Assembly: GCA_009842505.1 (NCBI GenBank)
Contig: VYFG01000099.1
Coordinates: 1-34,335, forward strand
Source of the DNA: Gammaproteobacteria bacterium
GTDB taxonomy: Bacteria; Pseudomonadota; Gammaproteobacteria; Arenicellales; Poriferihabitantaceae
Direction: 5' to 3'
Length of the DNA: 34,335 nucleotides
Position 1 is the stretch's first letter. Each line of letters starts with the position of its first letter. Made by a program: the position numbers and the translations under genes. The notes beneath the pieces are model-generated. The model worked only from the letters and a program-made list of their open reading frames with translations, was not told where the DNA came from and ran no database searches. Positions 1-8,500 of this stretch are shown piece by piece.

Positions 1-737
1 GAATGGATTCACGCCGGAATGCCGCCGAAAATCGGGGTTTTCTGCCTGACACAAACTAAATTGATCGCAAATTTCAGGCTTTTCTTGTTCAGCAGCCCCG
101 GCTGTTCTGCTAATCAGTCTGCGCGCAAATCGTTAGCCTGGGCTGTGCATGCGGTTCTGGAGCCAGGCATTATTCTGCATCAACTATAGTATATGGCTTT
201 GAAGTCGCCCTGATCAAATGCGTCCTTGAGCGGAGTTCATCCCGAACCGAATACACCTGTGGACGCGATCCATCGGATTTCCCGGAATCTGTAACCGGGG
301 ACCGGGCGCGGAAATGATTGGTTTAAGGTATTCCCCCCACCTTGCAGACATGCATGGACAGTGCATTATTTTTCTTTTAAATCATACAATTGAGGACAGG
401 CCTATTTTCCATTGGAGAAATCCTAGTGTCTGGTTGAGAGTTTCATTAGAATATCCCTTGTTTGGCTGTTTTTTGGTGGATTCAGGTTGATAAAGCTGCT
501 GTCACCGGACTGACGTGAATGGCTATCGTGGAGCAGGCTGGCACCCTTTGGTGCAACCCTGCCGGATGGGAACGTATCCTCGCACGGACGACGGAAGGTC
601 ATTTCGGCGAGGTGCCATCTGTTCGATGCAGAAACCGGAACAGGTCATTCACCAGTCCGTCGAGACCTTCATTTCCAGGCATCAGCCCTATTGGCGAACA
701 CCACAGGCGCGATACACCGGCCACGATCAGGCGTTTC
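1..737. other. Non-coding leader upstream of the sterol operon
   Basis: About 740 bases with no convincing gene. Base composition is clearly more AT-rich than the rest of the window, especially around 360-500 and 755-790, where runs of A and T occur. One plus-strand frame is open from the left edge to a stop at about 189 and could be the end of a truncated gene, but its roughly 62 residues match nothing I recognise. Short frames at 515-808 (plus) and 599-793 (minus) lack coding character. The stretch probably carries regulatory DNA for the operon that starts at 805. Confidence 0.5.
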
Positions 738-766
738 TTCCCACGAATTCCCGATACCAGAACAAT
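738..766 (+). promoter_or_regulatory. Candidate sigma70-type promoter of the sterol operon
   Basis: TTCCCA (738-743) and AACAAT (761-766) are separated by 17 bases, each matching four of six consensus positions. The -10 lies about 38 bases before the ATG of the first sterol gene. The match is moderate and AT-rich DNA gives such matches by chance, so this is a suggestion only. Confidence 0.27.
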
Positions 767-804
767 AAAAACCAACCATTCAAATTTTGCCATCAGGATC
801 CCGG

Positions 805-1950
805 ATGAACTCTAGAGTGAGTACACCTTCCGATCCTTCGGCTCCGCCCGTTCTTGTTACCGGTTCGGCCGGGCATGTGGGCGCCAATCTGGTTCGCCGA
901 CTGCTCGCCGACGGTACCAGGGTCCGGGTGCTGCTGAGGCACGAGGATAACAACGAGGGCCTGGAAGGTCTCGGGGTGGAGCGGTCATTCGGTGACATAC
1001 GGGACCTGAACGCCACCCGGCAGGCTGTTGAAGGTTGTCAGGGCGTCTATCACGTCGCTGCCAAGATCTCAACGATTGACGGCAATCACGCCTATCGTCG
1101 GGAAGTGTACGAATGCAATGTCATCGGTACACGAAACGTGCTGCAGGCTGCACGGGAATCCGAAGCTGGCCGGGTGGTGGTCACGGGGTCTTTCAGTGCG
1201 GTCGGCTACGACCTGGATGACCCGTCCACCCCCAGTGACGAGACGATGCAGTTCTATCCCATGGAACGCACGATGCCCTACGAGCGCAGCAAGGCTCTCG
1301 TTGAGCACGAGTGCTGGCGCGCCGCGGCGATGGGGCAGGATGTCATCGTCGCGACGTGCTGTGCGGTGATCGGAGGCAGCGACTATTTCCCCTCGCGACT
1401 GGGGAGGACCCTGTGCGACTACACCAACGGGAAGCTCCGTGCCTACGTGGACGGCGGCTTCGAGTTTGTCGCGGCACGGGATATCGTGGAAGGACATCTG
1501 CTGTGCATGCACCGGGGACGATCCGGCGAGAAGTACATCTTCAGCAGCGAATACAAGACCATCTCCGAGATCCTCGACCTGTTTGAGGAGGTCTCGGGTG
1601 TCTCGCGACCGGCCAGACGAATCCCGACCCACATGATGCTCGCCTTTTCGGAAGTCGCGAGCTATTATCTCAGCCGGTTTCACCCCAGCTTTCCCCAGCG
1701 GTTCACGCCCGGGGCCATCCGCCTTTTGAAAATGTGCCGTCATGCGGATACCGGCAAGGCGCAGCGGGAACTCGGATATCAGCCAACCAGCATCCGTGCT
1801 GCGGTCCATGAGGCCTACGCATTTCACTATCACCGCAGCGCGATCGCGAATCCACTCGCGAAGCGTCCCTGCGAGGACGCCATGCGGCATGTGGATTTCC
1901 CCATGACAGATCAAGACACAATGGTCATTTCCGAGGGAGGTTCAATGTGA
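805..1950 (+). CDS. sdmB: NAD(P)-dependent 3-beta-hydroxysteroid dehydrogenase/decarboxylase-like SDR (SdmB-like)
   Basis: An extended short-chain dehydrogenase of 381 residues. The N-terminus carries the Rossmann signature TGSAGHVG, and the active-site Tyr and Lys appear as YERSK, preceded by a Ser in GSFSAVG. This pattern fits the 3-beta-HSD/dihydroflavonol reductase branch. In bacterial sterol producers a protein of this kind (SdmB) works with the Rieske enzyme SdmA in C4 demethylation, oxidising the 3-hydroxyl and allowing decarboxylation of the C4 carboxylate. The role here is inferred from the next gene and the cluster; alone it could be read as an HpnA-like epimerase. I chose ATG 805 because AGGA lies six bases upstream; an in-frame TTG at 787 is less likely. 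Its TGA overlaps the next start as GTGA. Confidence 0.8.
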   Translation: MNSRVSTPSDPSAPPVLVTGSAGHVGANLVRRLLADGTRVRVLLRHEDNNEGLEGLGVERSFGDIRDLNATRQAVEGCQGVYHVAAKISTIDGNHAYRREVYECNVIGTRNVLQAARESEAGRVVVTGSFSAVGYDLDDPSTPSDETMQFYPMERTMPYERSKALVEHECWRAAAMGQDVIVATCCAVIGGSDYFPSRLGRTLCDYTNGKLRAYVDGGFEFVAARDIVEGHLLCMHRGRSGEKYIFSSEYKTISEILDLFEEVSGVSRPARRIPTHMMLAFSEVASYYLSRFHPSFPQRFTPGAIRLLKMCRHADTGKAQRELGYQPTSIRAAVHEAYAFHYHRSAIANPLAKRPCEDAMRHVDFPMTDQDTMVISEGGSM

Positions 1951-3029
1951 ACGCGGTTCCGGCACCGCCCTCGTTCGAGGAGGCCAGTAACCTGCGCCAG
2001 CAGGTTCGCGCTACCGGCTTGGATCCTGATTACTGGTACGCGGTTGAAGAGGTGCGCCGGATCAAGCCAGGCACCGTGATCGAGGTCATTTTCTGGAAAC
2101 GTTCCATCGCGCTGTATCGTGCGACGGATGGCTCGTTTCACGCACTCGAGAATCGCTGCGCACATCGCCAGATCAAGCTGTCCCTGGGCGAAGTGCAGGG
2201 CTGCCGGCTCGTGTGCGCCTACCACGGCTGGCAGTATGATGAGCACGGACGTCGTGCAGACATACCCCAGGTACGCACCGGAGGCAGTCTCCCGAAGCCC
2301 TCCATCAGGAGCTATCCCGTGAAGGTTCGATACGGCCTGGTCTGGCTGTTTCCCGGGAACCCGGAACGCGCGCAGGATCGCCAGATCCCTGATATCCCCG
2401 AACTCGAGGGGTCGGCGCGGTGGGCCTGCGTACCGCTCACCTTCACCTGGTCGGCCCACCATTCGATGGTGATCGACAACGTGAGCGACTTCACTCACGC
2501 CCATCTGCACCGACGATATCGGCCCTTTGACGGCGCGACGCTTACCAGTTGCGAGACAATCGGCGACGACGTGCATCTTTCCTATGATACGGAGGTCGGA
2601 CGCGGACCCATCTCCAGGCGGTTCGTCGATCACAAGAAGTTGAACACCAACCACATGGATCTTTGCTATCAATATCCGTATCAATGGTCGAACACCGATG
2701 ATGCAATCAAGCACTGGCTGTTTGTGCTGCCCATCGACGAACGCACCACCCGGGTATTCTTCCTGTTCTATTTCAAATCGTTGAAGATCCCTTTTCTGCC
2801 GGTACGAATACCCCGATTCATGATGACCACTGTCATGAAGATCTCGAATCGCATGCTCATAGGCCCCTTGCTTGACCAGGACCGGTGTGCCGTCGAGGCG
2901 GAACAGCTGGGTTACGAGAGATACTGGGATGCCCGCCCGATCGAGTTTAATCCGGTGGTAAAGGCATTCCAGAACGTAATAGTGCGCAAGTGGCGGGAGT
3001 ACCTGGCGCGGGAGGAAGATATGAGGTGA
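1947..3029 (+). CDS. sdmA: Rieske [2Fe-2S] sterol C4-methyl oxygenase (SdmA-like)
   Basis: A 360-residue Rieske non-heme iron oxygenase. The cluster ligands are Cys71, His73, Cys90 and His93 (CAH and CAYH), and the mononuclear iron site follows as Asn178, Asp181, His184 and His188 in DNVSDFTHAHLH. Relatives include the bacterial SdmA C4-demethylation oxygenase, KshA and the Neverland/DAF-36 cholesterol 7-desaturases. Its place between an SDR and a sterol reductase favours SdmA, which oxidises a C4 methyl group to a carboxylate. It needs an electron-transfer reductase that is not encoded nearby. The GTG start is set by GGGAGG (1935-1940) six bases upstream and by the four-base GTGA overlap with the SDR gene. 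The stop shares one base with the next ATG. Confidence 0.82.
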   Translation: MNAVPAPPSFEEASNLRQQVRATGLDPDYWYAVEEVRRIKPGTVIEVIFWKRSIALYRATDGSFHALENRCAHRQIKLSLGEVQGCRLVCAYHGWQYDEHGRRADIPQVRTGGSLPKPSIRSYPVKVRYGLVWLFPGNPERAQDRQIPDIPELEGSARWACVPLTFTWSAHHSMVIDNVSDFTHAHLHRRYRPFDGATLTSCETIGDDVHLSYDTEVGRGPISRRFVDHKKLNTNHMDLCYQYPYQWSNTDDAIKHWLFVLPIDERTTRVFFLFYFKSLKIPFLPVRIPRFMMTTVMKISNRMLIGPLLDQDRCAVEAEQLGYERYWDARPIEFNPVVKAFQNVIVRKWREYLAREEDMR

Positions 3030-4120
3030 TGTCGTCCTCCGGGTCACAATTCACGCTGTCGGGCGCCGGTCTGCTCGAGGCTGCAGCCATGCTGCTGGTG
3101 TTCGTTGGCGTATTGTTTGCGGGTTCGATTCTCCTGACGGGACGCCGGGTGGAAGGATCGATACTGGAAGGGAAGTCAATCACCTACAAGCTCAATGGAC
3201 TGGCCCTGTTCCTGCTGACCGCGGCCATTGGATTGATCGCCCAGATCTTCGGCTGGTTTTCCCTTTCGGCGCTGTACACGCACTTTGTCGAACTGTTCGT
3301 GGTGGCGAACGTGTTCGCGTTCGTGTTTTCCGGGTGGCTTTGCTGGCGAGGCGTCCTGACCCGGGGCGGTCCCGGGGGAATATTGCGGGGCTACTTCTTC
3401 GGCGTGGAGCTCAATCCGTCCTTGCTCGGGGTGGATCTGAAGTTTTTCAGCTACCGCCCCTCCCTGATCGGTCTGGCGCTGTTCAATGCGTCATTCGCCG
3501 TAGTCCAGTACGAAGCCTACGGCGAGCTGACACTGGCCATGACGCTCTACCAGATTTTCACGTTCCTGTACGTGCTCAACTATTTCCAGTTCGAAGACGG
3601 GATGATCCACACCTGGGACATCGTCAGCGAGCGCTTCGGTTGGATGCTGGTTTGGGGAGACTATGTGCTGGTGCCATTTTTCTATTGCCTGCCCGGATGG
3701 TGGCTTGTCCATGCAACGGAGCCGCTGTCCGCAGTTGCCGCCGCACTGATTGTCCTGCTGTTTGTTTTCGGATTCTGGCTCTTTCGCGGCGCCAACCAGC
3801 AAAAACACCGTTTCAAGAGTGACCCCGGCGCCACGATCTGGGGACGGCCCCCCCAAACCCTGGACGGGCGCCTGCTGGTCTCCGGCTTTTGGGGCGTGGG
3901 ACGGCACCTCAACTACACCGGGGAGATCTGCGTATACCTTTCGTTTGCCCTGACGACCGGGTTTGCATCCTGGGTACCCTATGTGCTGCCCGCGTGGCTG
4001 GCGAGCCTGCTGTGGCATCGCTCCAGGCGGGATGATCGACGTTGCCGCGCAAAATACGGCGAACTGTGGGAACGCTACACACAGAGGGTTCGTTATTCCA
4101 TGTTGCCGTTCATCTATTAG
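3029..4120 (+). CDS. Sterol delta14-reductase family protein (ERG24/ERG4 type)
   Basis: A polytopic membrane reductase of 363 residues. Family hallmarks are clear: GVELNPSL near residue 130, LLVSGFWGVGRHLNYTGE near 290, and a C-terminus ending KYGELWERYTQRV then MLPFIY, all typical of the ERG4/ERG24 sterol reductases. These enzymes use NADPH to reduce a sterol double bond. CYP51 creates a delta14 bond, so a delta14-reductase directly before CYP51 is the most economical reading; delta7 or delta24(28) specificity cannot be excluded by eye. ATG 3029 overlaps the upstream TGA by one base, with GGAGG at 3011-3015 as a distant ribosome site. It is shorter than eukaryotic members, lacking an N-terminal extension. 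Confidence 0.85.
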   Translation: MSSSGSQFTLSGAGLLEAAAMLLVFVGVLFAGSILLTGRRVEGSILEGKSITYKLNGLALFLLTAAIGLIAQIFGWFSLSALYTHFVELFVVANVFAFVFSGWLCWRGVLTRGGPGGILRGYFFGVELNPSLLGVDLKFFSYRPSLIGLALFNASFAVVQYEAYGELTLAMTLYQIFTFLYVLNYFQFEDGMIHTWDIVSERFGWMLVWGDYVLVPFFYCLPGWWLVHATEPLSAVAAALIVLLFVFGFWLFRGANQQKHRFKSDPGATIWGRPPQTLDGRLLVSGFWGVGRHLNYTGEICVYLSFALTTGFASWVPYVLPAWLASLLWHRSRRDDRRCRAKYGELWERYTQRVRYSMLPFIY

Positions 4121-4130
4121 GGTCAAGGGG

Positions 4131-5552
4131 GTGGCACAGCAATCTCACACCGTGACAGCACCGGGTTCGACAGGACTCCCGCCGCAGCCGGGAAATACTG
4201 TTCCTGAGCTTGCGGGCGGCTGGCCGCTGATCGGCCATCTGCCGGATTTTCTGAAAGATCCGGTCTCTCTCCTGGGTCGTGGCTGGCAGGAACAGGGAGA
4301 GCTGTTCCGGTTTCGGATCGGCCCCCGGGATTTTGTCCTGTTCACCGGTCCCGAAGCCCACGACTGCTATTTCAGGGCACCCGAGGATCAGCTGAACGCC
4401 AAGGACGTCTACCAGTTTACGGTCCCCATCTTTGGGCGCGGCGTGGCTTACGACGTCACTCCCGAACTCATGGCAGAGCAACTGGGATTCCTGTATCCGG
4501 CGCTGCGCGAATCCGCAATGCGCAGGTTTGCCCGGATCATGTTCGAGGAGAGTGCCCGGTTCGCCGACAACCTGGGTGAACACGGCGTTGTCGATCTGCC
4601 GAACGCGATGAATGAACTCACCGTCAAGATCGCCAGCCGGTGCCTCATCGGAGAGGAAGTCCGGGAACGGGTGGACTCGGATTTTGCCGATGCCTATCAC
4701 GAACTGCAAAACGGCATCAACACACTGGGTTTCTTTCTCCCCAGGCTGCCAACCCCCGCGCACCGTTCCCGTGACCGGGCCCGGCAGAAAGTGGCCGAAC
4801 TCTTCAGCGGGGTAATGGCCGAACGCCGGCGCTCCGGAGCCGGGGCCGATGACTTCATGCAGACCCTCATGCACGCCCGCTACAAGGATGGCAGGGCGTT
4901 GAGCGACGATGAGATTACCGGCATCCTGCTGACGGTGCTGTTCGCAGGCCAGCACACGAGTGCTGTGCTCGCGACCTGGACCGCACTGGAACTGTTCAGG
5001 GAACCCGCATACCTGGAACGGATAAGGGACGAGATCGGGGAAGTCTATTCCGAAGCAGACTCCATGAGCCTGGCGAGCCTCAAGCGGCAAGTGGTTCTGG
5101 AACACGCCGTGCGTGAGTGCGAGCGGCTGCACCCGCCGCTGATCATGCTGATCCGCAAGGTGCTCAAACCCCTGGAATACGGAGGCTATACGGTGCCGGC
5201 CGGGGCCCTGGCCATGGTATCGCCTGCGGTCTCCCACCGGTTGCCGCACATATTCGACGACCCGGAACGGTTCAACCCGGAACGGTTCGCTCCACCCGCC
5301 AGCGAGGACAAGCAGCACCACTATGCCCTGATCGGATTCGGCGGCGGCAAACACCGGTGCATGGGGAAAAATTTTGCCTATCTGCAGCTGAAGGCGATCT
5401 GGACCGTGCTTCTCGACCGGTTCGATTTTCAGGCCGACACCGCATTTCCCGCCCCGAACTACGGTAGCTGGGTGACCGGCCCAAAGGAACCGTGCAGACT
5501 CCGTTACCGCCAGCGCTCGCCAACGGGCGTTTTTCGAAGAACGGCCTCATGA
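4131..5552 (+). CDS. cyp51: Cytochrome P450 CYP51, sterol 14-alpha-demethylase
   Basis: A 473-residue P450. The heme loop is FGGGKHRCMG, the K-helix ExxR is ECER followed by LHPP, and the I-helix reads LFAGQHTS, the CYP51-type AGQHTS signature. The B-prime region YQFTVPIFGRGVAYD is another CYP51 hallmark. The enzyme removes the 14-alpha methyl group of the cyclised sterol in three oxidations. Unlike the Methylococcus capsulatus CYP51, it carries no C-terminal ferredoxin domain: the protein stops soon after the P450 fold, and no ferredoxin gene is in the window. GTG 4131 is chosen because AAGGGG precedes it and it lies ten bases after the previous stop; a GTG at 4152 is an alternative. Its TGA overlaps the next gene as ATGA. 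Confidence 0.93.
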   Translation: MAQQSHTVTAPGSTGLPPQPGNTVPELAGGWPLIGHLPDFLKDPVSLLGRGWQEQGELFRFRIGPRDFVLFTGPEAHDCYFRAPEDQLNAKDVYQFTVPIFGRGVAYDVTPELMAEQLGFLYPALRESAMRRFARIMFEESARFADNLGEHGVVDLPNAMNELTVKIASRCLIGEEVRERVDSDFADAYHELQNGINTLGFFLPRLPTPAHRSRDRARQKVAELFSGVMAERRRSGAGADDFMQTLMHARYKDGRALSDDEITGILLTVLFAGQHTSAVLATWTALELFREPAYLERIRDEIGEVYSEADSMSLASLKRQVVLEHAVRECERLHPPLIMLIRKVLKPLEYGGYTVPAGALAMVSPAVSHRLPHIFDDPERFNPERFAPPASEDKQHHYALIGFGGGKHRCMGKNFAYLQLKAIWTVLLDRFDFQADTAFPAPNYGSWVTGPKEPCRLRYRQRSPTGVFRRTAS

Positions 5553-8500
5553 CCCGAAGCTACGACGTTGCCATCGTTGGAGCGGGGCCGGTTGGCAGTT
5601 TGTGTGCGCTTGCCCATGCGCGAAAGGGCGCCAGGGTGGCCTTGCTGGAAGCGAACCCCAAGGCCGCCCAGAGACTGGCGGGTGAATGGCTGCATCCGCC
5701 CGCCGTGAGAATACTGCGCGACCTCGGGATTGAAATAGATGTGCAGACCCGGGATCCCGTGGGCAGGGGATTTGCGGTATTTCCGGAAGATCGCACGGAA
5801 CCGATCGTCTTTCCCTATCCGGGCGGATCCCGCGGCCTGACCTGCGAGCACGCCGCTCTCGTCTCCAGCCTGCGCGAGGCCGTCAGGAACGAACCCGATG
5901 TTGAACTGCTTCTTCAGGCCCGGGCGCATACGGTCGAAGACGGGCAGGTCGTTTATTCATGCAGCGGCAGTGATGAAACCCTGACGGCTCCCCGGATCAT
6001 CGGCGCCGACGGCCAGGCTTCCGTCGTCCGAAAATCACTGGGGCTGTCGATCAGCCCGGTAATCTGCTCGCAGACGGTTGGGGTCGTGTTGAACGGGGTG
6101 AGGCTGCCGCTCGAAGGCTATGGCCATGTGCTGCTCGGCGGTCCGGGACCGATTCTGATCTACCGTCTGGGAGAACACCATGTCCGGCTGATCGTCGATG
6201 TGCCGCTGGACCACACGACGCCCAGGGACCGGATCGGCTTTTTGCTGGACTCGTACACCGATTTGTTGCCGGATACGCTTCAGCCCGCATTCGTGGAGGC
6301 ACTGCGGGTGAGGCAATTTCAGGTTGCGGCAAACAAATTGAGGCCGCATGTGACGTACGGGAGTCCGCATCGAGTGCTGATTGGCGATGCTGCCGGGCAC
6401 TATCATCCGATGACGGCGATGGGCATGACCTTCGGCTTCGGCGATGCGCTTTCGCTGGCCGAGAGCGGGGATTTTCACGAATTTACCACCAGTCGATTCC
6501 GGGCAACCCGGACATCGGCGTTTCTCGCCATGGGCCTCTACGAAGTCTTTGCCGATCATCGGCTCGAGGCGGTGGCGATCAGGCACGCGATTTACCGCAG
6601 CGCCCGGGCAAATTCCGCATACCGCGACCGGACCGTACGGTTGCTCGCCTGTGAAGACACCTCCGCGGTCCGTATGGGCATCGCATTCTTCGGGACAGTG
6701 GCCCGCGCGGTTTCCGCGCAAATTCCGCGATCCGCTGACCGGCTTGCCTGGCGCAGGGCCCGGGACATCAATCATGCGCTTGCTGTCCGTATCGGATGGC
6801 TCTTGCGAAGTATTTGGCAACTGTACAGGGCGAGAAACAGGACAGGGGAAATAGACGGTCGAACCTGGGGTTCATTGGCTGGCGTGTTCCAGATCTCCAT
6901 GCCACCGAAAGTCCGCGGAACCCAACCAGGCCGCCCGAAGGAGAGTGCCTCAATTGATGCCTTTCCGGCATTACGGAGTGCAACCGCGCGCCTGCTGGAT
7001 CTGCAGCGTGAAGACGGGGACTGGGAAGGGGAGATGGTCTGGTGTCCCATGCTCACGGCGCAATACGTGCTGCTGCACCACATCATCGAAAGGCCGCTTG
7101 AGCCAGATCGTCGACGGCGCGTGCTGCGCTCATTCGAACAAACCCGCCTTGAGGGTGGCGCGTGGGGCATGCATGAACACTCGCCACCCCATCTGTTCGT
7201 CACCACGCTGGTTTACGTGGCGGCCAGACTGCTCGGTATCCGGCGAAACGATCCGATGCTTGAGCCGGCTCTTCGATTCCTGCAGGCAGAGGGGGTTCTC
7301 GGAATTCCGAGTTGGGGAAAGTTCTGGCTGGCGCTGCTCAACCTTTATGACTGGCGCGGTGTCAACGCTATACTTCCGGAGTTGTGGGCATTGCCGCGAT
7401 GGGTCGCGATTCATCCCTCGAACTGGTACTGCCATACCCGGCTCATCTACATGGCGATGTCGGCGATCTATCCGCAACGGTTCCAGGCACCCGTGACCCC
7501 TGTGATCGCGTCGTTGAGGGAGGAGCTCTTCCCCCAGGGATTTGCGAAAGTCGATTTCTCCGCGGCTGGCGGCCGCTTGCGGGGCGGTGACCTCTACGCT
7601 CGTCCCGGCATGTGGCTGCGGGCCGGATACGTCTTTGCAAGGGTGTATGAACGGTACCACGGCAAACGCCTGCGTAACCGGTGTCTGGATTCGATCAACC
7701 GGCAAATCAAATGGGAGTTGCAGACCACCGACCACACGAGCATCTCCCCGGTCAGCGGAATCCTCAATATCCTTGCCCTGTGGTTACGTGATCCGGTCGA
7801 TGCCGACTGCCGCCGGGCGCTGGAGCGGCTGGATGGCTGGATCTGGGAAGACGAGGAAGAAGGAGCGCGGGTCACCGGTGCGAGAAGCGCTTCGTGGGAT
7901 ACGGGCTTCGCCCTTCAAGCGCTGGCTGCCGTACCCGAAATCGATGGTGTGGAAAGCGCCATGTCAGCCGGAGCCGACTTCCTTCGCCGGCAGCAGATCC
8001 GTACAAGCTTCGAAGGGTTTCGCGAAGCGTATCGGAACGACCCCAAGGGCGGCTGGTGTTTTGCCGGGGGTTGGCATGGCTGGCCCGTGACGGACTGTAC
8101 CGCGGAAGCGGTGCTCGGGTTGACCGCGGTCCAGGGCGAGGACGCAGATGCCGTGATGCTCGGCGATGCGGTTCGATTCATGTTGCGTGGTCAAAACCGT
8201 GATGGCGGTTTTGGCAGCTACGAGGCGCGGCGCTCCGTGCTCGGCCTCGAATGGCTGAACCCGGCCGAAATGTTTGGCGACTCGATGACAGAGAATTCCT
8301 ATGTCGAGTGCACCGCCTCCTGCCTGGCGGCTTTCGCCGCGTGCCGGCGGCATTTTCCGGATATCGCCGATCAGTCGGTTATCAAGGCGATCACGCGTGC
8401 GGACGACTGGCTTCGCCGGTCCCAGGCATGCGACGGGTCCTGGCGCGGCGTGTGGGGCGTCCAGTTCATCTATGGCACGTTTTTCGGGATCCGGGGCCTG

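Noticed and set aside
599..793. Small minus-strand frame beginning MAKFEWLVFIVLVSG, like a short membrane protein
   Set aside because: Only the first 15 residues look like a membrane segment; the rest has no pattern and the ribosome site is weak. It may be a decayed fragment, but this cannot be supported.
515..815. Two overlapping plus-strand frames before the sterol operon
   Set aside because: Composition is not protein-like, no motif is present, and they run into the SDR start.
805..1950. HpnA-type hopanoid-associated epimerase
   Set aside because: The fold is similar, but no hopanoid genes are present: the cyclase has DCTAE, not the DxDD of squalene-hopene cyclase, and the next gene is a Rieske oxygenase.
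1911..3047. Long minus-strand frame opposite the Rieske gene
   Set aside because: It carries no recognisable domain and shadows a gene with full metal-binding motifs.
4110..5354. Long minus-strand frame opposite CYP51
   Set aside because: It is a GC-driven shadow; CYP51 on the plus strand is unambiguous.
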